This document shows, in pieces, positions 21,913-26,425 of a stretch of 26,425 bases of DNA; within the stretch, counting starts at the first letter, position 1; each line of letters starts with the position of its first letter. Under the pieces are notes generated by a model. That model did no database searches. It was not told the origin of the DNA and saw only the letters and a program-made list of their open reading frames with translations. The position numbers and the translations under genes were made by a program. This stretch comes from Reticulitermes lucifugus (taxonomy: Eukaryota > Arthropoda > Insecta > Blattodea > Rhinotermitidae), in NCBI GenBank assembly GCA_026260175.1, contig JAKCWW010005687.1:1-26425 (forward strand). The letters run 5' to 3'.

Positions 21913-23410
21913 GAACTACCTCAGCAAAGTTTCGCGAGTTCATTGTTGCATGTTCTGTAATGTCTGCTGCTGTAATCAGCAGGTCAGTACTCTGCTCTTG
22001 CAGTATGATCGCCGTTGCCATAAACTTGAGGTGTGTTTCAAACACACACACGTTTGTGGCTTTATGTTCGAAGAAATAAAAAAATACAATTTTTGAGAGT
22101 TGGTAGACCGTATATGTCGTACAGTACACTTGGGTAGACGTTTTTCCAAAGAATGTTGCTCAGGTTGTATAAACTTTATTTTGTCATTTGGACACTTTTA
22201 ACGTCGGTCGCTGTTTATATGTCGAGTGATTCACTGCTGCATAGGTGAGTGGGCAGATTTAAGGTTCTTTATCGATTGAAACACGTCTTCGAACATGTCG
22301 TCCATGTCTCAGCTGCACTCAATACTATAAATCTGTTATGCTCAAACTTGATTTCGCGCAATAAAATTCAGCATTGGCGGATAACTCTTGTACTTATTCG
22401 GCTAATAGGTTATTAATTTTCATAGTTAATTTAGTTTTATCTCTAATGTTTCAAAATCTTCGTGTGCATTTCAAGGACATTTGCCAATATCCTAGCACTA
22501 CGGTCTTATGCCATCCATTGTTTTAATTATCCAGTTCTTTCACCCAAAAAGTGACACTATTTTTTTTAGCTAAACAAGTTTGTGCTGCTGAAGGAGGCTG
22601 TAGACTGTCGATTTCCGATTCGCGTCAAACCTAGATCAAGGGTGATTACACGTGCTCATCTCCGTTGATCAGTCTAATCTCCTCTTCCACCTCATTGTCC
22701 TTCTCCTCCTCCTATTCTGCTGTTTTCGCTGAAAGGCCGCCTGTCCTGCTGTTTTCGTTTATTCACAGCTAGTTTTGAAATATTGTAGTGAATACCGAAA
22801 GCCTCTGTATAGGTAGAACCACATAAAAAGTGCCCCAGAACGTCTCCCGCACAATCATTATGAGTTACTGCACATCGAAACCCTGGTTCGCTGGTGCGAG
22901 GTCTTTGCTCTGTCTGCAGTTCGACCCTGCAGCTGGACTGTGACGTCGGAATCTTGAAGTGCACTCGAGGCTAGTCGTGTTTGTCTCTGGTGATACTAAT
23001 CACAATGTTTGTGGTAATAAAAACTGAACAAACAAATTGCTGATCACAGTGGCTCGGTCTGATGTTTCAGTCGTCGAAATTGAAGTAACTAAAACCCTAA
23101 AAGTGGAGACGTATGTTCCTCTGAACCATTGGTGCCCACCTATCAGATGCCAACCCCGCAGATGGAAGCAGCTTGTTTATCCGAAACGCTGGTCCTCGCC
23201 TACCAGAATACACGGTGTCGTAACGCAGACAACCACAGTGTGAATATTCACCTCCGTTTCATCCAGAGTAGAACAAAACAAAAGACGAACTTTGTGTAGA
23301 ACTTAACGCTTGCAGCACCGAGTGTCTGGGTCTGCAGGTCTCTAACAGGCATTTTAATGCACCGGAATGCCGCCAATACATTGGCGTGCAAGGAAAATTC
23401 GGTATATGTG
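21913..23410. other. Non-coding, CpG-normal stretch, nothing firm recognised
   Basis: No exon could be supported. Around 23115-23215 two diverged blocks (tgaaccattggtgcccaccta and cgaaacgctggtcctcgccta, about 65 bases apart) look like an old duplication. Open frames here lack known motifs. Confidence 0.4.
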
Positions 23411-23418
23411 ACCTAGAC

Positions 23419-23840
23419 CAGTGGTTCCCAAAGTGTGCCGCGACCAGTTCTCAGGGGATCCGTGGATACATTTCTGTAATGGCTGTTTTGAAGTTTACTT
23501 ATTTTTTAATTAAAGGCATAATGTTCTGTTAAAAATCATCGCTGAAGTTCTTTAAATGGCGGTGTGTTTATTTCGTATTTCCGTTAGAATATCTGAGAAA
23601 CCCCGTGAACCCACGAAGCGAGCGACAGTGAGTTTAATTAGGGTCAAATCATGCAGTGCATTGTTACGTATGCTACTGGTATGTATTCGTAGCTATCTAA
23701 AATCAGTGCTTATATATGAATTCTTAATTTTGGATACCTATCATCTGACCACTGTATTTATGTAAGCAAGGATGTGAGGATCCGTGGTTATTTTTCGAAA
23801 CCGTAAGGGGTCCGCGAGCAAAAACGTTTCGGAAACACTG
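23419..23840. mobile_element. hAT-like MITE D, 422 bp, perfect 8-bp duplication
   Basis: The left end is CAGTGGTTCCCAAAG; the right end inverts to CAGTGTTTCCGAAAC. Both flanks are ACCTAGAC (23411-23418 and 23841-23848). CAGTG termini with GTTCCCAA are typical of hAT elements. Sub-terminal blocks gatccgtgg occur near both ends. The interior has no transposase motif; open frames inside it are short and unrecognised. Confidence 0.88.
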
Positions 23841-24075
23841 ACCTAGACGCATGAACTGTGTGCAACAGTTTCGTACTGTGTGGAGTGAAGGCCTCTTGCA
23901 CCCGTTAATTCTCCCCTTTAGTTCCAAGTGAGACATGGGAAAGTAAATTGGAAGCGGGAGTTTTACAGTACGCAATGGTAGGCAGCGGTTTGCACACTGT
24001 GACACAAACCCACTGGGATCACACTTTCCATAATGATCCCGGACTCCAGTTTAGCGCCGCATAACACGATTCTTT

Positions 24076-24354
24076 TTATTGAAGGGCCCCGCAGCAGATG
24101 CTACGGACTCACCGCAGCCTTGAAGGCTTATTGTGTAACCCTATGAGGAAGATGATGAAGACGACGAGGTTTTTTCTGCTTTTCCATTTTAATGGAGCAC
24201 CGGTGGAATGAAATTGACAGGAGAAAACCGAAGTACTCGGAGAAAAGCCTGTCCAAGTGCCACTTTGTCCACCACAATTCCCACATGGACTGACCCGGGA
24301 TCGAACCCGGGCCTCCGCGGTGAGAGGCCGGCTACTAACCGCCTGAGCCATGGC
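24076..24354 (-). mobile_element. tRNA-derived SINE, full-looking copy, minus strand
   Basis: The minus strand starts with the A box TGGCTCAGGCGGTTAGTAGC (within 24334-24353), then a B box GGTTCGATCCC (about 24296-24306). A body with ggcttttctccgagtacttc and attccaccggtgctccatt follows. The 3' part reads aaggctgcggtgagtccg then gcatctgctgcggggccctt and ends in an AATAAAAAG tail near 24076. The tRNA-related head is about 64 bases. Head, body and tail fit a SINE family known from several insect orders. Its 3' segment recurs at the window's right end. No clear target duplication was found. Confidence 0.85.
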
Positions 24355-25957
24355 AAGGAGATTAATATTTAAATTAGTTATTTGCCATTTGCGTACTTGG
24401 AGTTTTATTATTGCGTTTAGAAATATGAATCCATATTCAGTGAATTGTCGCCATTGCATAATTGTGTCTGGAAGAGACGGCCTTCAAATATCGAGGATAA
24501 CTTTGGATACGTTGTCTGAGCAGCTAACAAGGAATGGCCTTTCAGCATCGAATTTGGATTTGAAAAATTTTGGTCGCAAAACCTGAAGGGAAGGGCCCAC
24601 CTGTCTGACCTAGAAACTGGTAGAAGGATAACATTATACTGGATTTGAAAGGACTAAAGTGTGGCCTGTATTCGAGTGATTCTGGGAAGAGTCCATTGGC
24701 GGCCTGTTGTGTACATGGTTGTGAACCACCTTGTGCCATAAAACGCGGGAAATATTTTGACCAGCTTGGCGGATATCAGCGTCTCCATGTTGTCAGGAAA
24801 ATTTATTGACATAAGCCTTTTTTTCTATTGCCATTATTGTTGGTCCTTCCATTTCAAACTGTCTTTTACAACATTTATTTTTTCAGCGAATGTTTTTTTC
24901 ATGCCCCAAACAATTCAGGGCCGGAGTGGTTTCCGCCCGTAAATGCGGCCTCGATAGCAGCCATAGTTCAGGAAGACGCTGTCGTAAGTAACATAAATGT
25001 TAACGTGTGTGGTGTTCTTTATGAAGCGAAGCGTTTTTCTGCTCAACATAACGGAAATTGTTGTGTCTTGCAAACTGTCGTTAAATTTAACCGTCTAGAG
25101 GTCCGTGGTTGGTAGGTATTCCGTCACCTTTAACATTAATAAATTCTCCATTTTGCCCACGCAGTGTAGTTACGTGTTCCTTATGATTCTTAAGATAAAC
25201 GGAGATTGTTTCTGCGTGCAACATTAACCAAGCAGTGTTTTTAGTAGAAACAAACTGTATTCTGTGTGCGGTAGGAACCGAATCGTTATATGTACTCGTA
25301 ATGTACATTAATTTTAGTCTTCAGAGCGTTAAGTTTAGGTCTTGCATGACTTGTCACCTAGAACAAACACACATTTTATTTTACTAATTAAATATATGTA
25401 ACCAAGCCTTTCTCTTTTTCACATACACACACACAGTTTTCACGGAATTTTTAGGGGTATCCCTGCGTTTAATTTTTTGCTTGACCTCTCAAATCTGAAC
25501 CTCTTCATAGGGGTTACAGGTTTACGCGTGTGTATTCGTATACTTCAGTTGATTTGTTAGTTGTAATGATCTCTCTAACTTGTTTCGTGCTGACATAGTA
25601 ATTACTACACGAATTTCGGTTTATAGGAGATATTTAAAAATTCTCAAATTGCTCTAATGTCGATTGCAATACACAGTTTCATAATAAGAATAATAACGGT
25701 AATTTACACGTTTCTTGTATTCATAGATGTTTATAATGTTCTTTCCTCGTGCAGCAGCAGTGTAATTGATTTTAGTACCATATCTTCAAGTATTCATAAA
25801 TACCAGATCATGACGTGTTAGTGAAATTAATCGGAAAACAGCGTTCCTGAACATTACAAAAGTCGGTCAGAATGTAAGTTTACTGTTCGTATATTTCGGG
25901 TCCTTTATTTTCAGTCATAATGAGGGCGGTTCTGATGTAAGTGTACTGCTGTCCCAC
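24355..25957. other. Non-coding stretch, nothing firm recognised
   Basis: No exon, RNA gene or repeat could be supported. A weak direct repeat (gtaagtttactgttc near 25875 and gtaagtgtactgctgtc near 25937) lies next to the mariner scrap and may be part of that element's untranslated end. Confidence 0.4.
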
Positions 25958-26014
25958 TTCTTTTCCACATACTCACCGCCACAGTTGAGGCATTTATCGT
26001 ATGGCGGGAGGAGC
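25958..26014 (-). mobile_element. Mariner transposase C-terminal scrap
   Basis: The minus strand reads LLPPYDKCLNCGGEYVEKK. The pattern Y-D-K-C-L-N-x-x-G-x-Y-V-E-K is the usual C-terminus of mariner-type (Tc1/mariner) transposases. Upstream on that strand no catalytic domain is readable, and terminal inverted repeats were not found. It is an old fragment, and the flanking 25860-25957 may be its 3' non-coding end. Confidence 0.55.
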
Positions 26015-26379
26015 ATTTTGTTCCCTGTTGATATCAGTGCGCGTCCTGTGTTATCAGCCGTCGTGTCACAACTGTTTGCACTTCGCAATCTTCTTTACAT
26101 TCATACAGTGAAGATTCTGCTTCAGCTCTGGAAACATGATTGTCGCTCGGGGACGAATTCCCCTGATATAAGTGATCAGAATCAGTGTAGGTTCTTTAGT
26201 TACGTATTATGAAATTAATACCCTATGTAAACTTATTTTCTAACCAATTCTCTTTCTAACATAAGGCCGTTAAGGGGATACGTGGATGAATATGTAGATA
26301 TACATGTATTTATGCAATTAAATTTGGGAATTACGTGTATTGTGTGTATCCAGTCATTGTGGGATTTTTTTTGCGTGGT

Positions 26380-26425
26380 GAAGGGCCCCGCAGCAGATGC
26401 TACGGACGCACCGCAGCCTTAAGGC
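26380..26425 (-). mobile_element. Second copy of the SINE 3' segment, cut by window end
   Basis: This 46-base piece matches the 3' part of the SINE at 24080-24127 almost base for base (gaagggccccgcagcagatg then ctacgga and ccgcagcctt). It has the same orientation. The rest of the element would lie to the right, outside the window. It is flanked on the left by a run of T (A-tail on the minus strand). Confidence 0.8.

Noticed and set aside
21779..22129. 116-residue open frame, minus strand
   Set aside because: It runs straight through most of MITE C and one target duplication, so it is a chance frame over a transposon.
24291..24354. Genuine tRNA gene
   Set aside because: A and B boxes are good, but a full cloverleaf with acceptor stem was not found and the sequence continues into a SINE body and tail.
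24109..24459. 116-residue open frame, minus strand
   Set aside because: It is read through the tRNA-derived SINE; its arginine-rich part is the tRNA-like head in translation.
1..26425. CRISPR array, operon or prokaryotic defence system
   Set aside because: The window has spliced genes and SINEs throughout. No regularly spaced short repeats or bacterial-type gene clusters are present.

Overview
The window is eukaryotic and almost certainly from an insect. It has two intron-split, highly conserved housekeeping genes with GT-AG junctions throughout, AT-rich introns, tRNA-derived SINEs, hAT-like and mariner-like short transposons and decayed LINE pieces. The SINE and LINE types (C-terminal motifs such as YGCETWSL) resemble those of cockroaches, termites and other Polyneoptera. 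That placement is inference from memory and is not tested here.

Positions 1-684 are the upstream flank of the first gene, with a LINE scrap at the window edge. Positions 685-10652 (+) hold a complete nine-exon pescadillo (PES1/Nop7) gene of 581 codons. Its introns carry a decayed LINE 3' end, a degenerate 60-base tandem repeat, a hammerhead-like RNA motif, a SINE and a near-perfect 78-bp palindrome. Positions 10653-11827 are the short convergent spacer. Positions 11828-16941 (-) hold a complete nine-exon pelota (pelo/Dom34) gene of 383 codons.

Positions 16942-26425 contain no convincing protein-coding exon. This part is a mobile-element landscape: four hAT-type MITEs with 8-bp target duplications, a 400-bp foldback carrying two more hammerhead-like motifs, three tRNA-derived SINE regions plus a SINE tail cut by the window end, and a mariner transposase C-terminal scrap. 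Two spots look like possible non-coding first exons ending in a GTAAGT donor (about 17200-17406 and 20830-21212), so the region could be the 5' part of a further + strand gene. That is not proven.

The two genes act at opposite ends of ribosome life: Pescadillo in 60S subunit assembly, Pelota in rescue of stalled ribosomes. They lie tail to tail, 1175 bases apart between stop codons. Base composition also splits the window. CpG is scarce across both gene bodies, introns included, and common in the promoter flanks and the right-hand 9 kb, the pattern expected from germline gene-body methylation.
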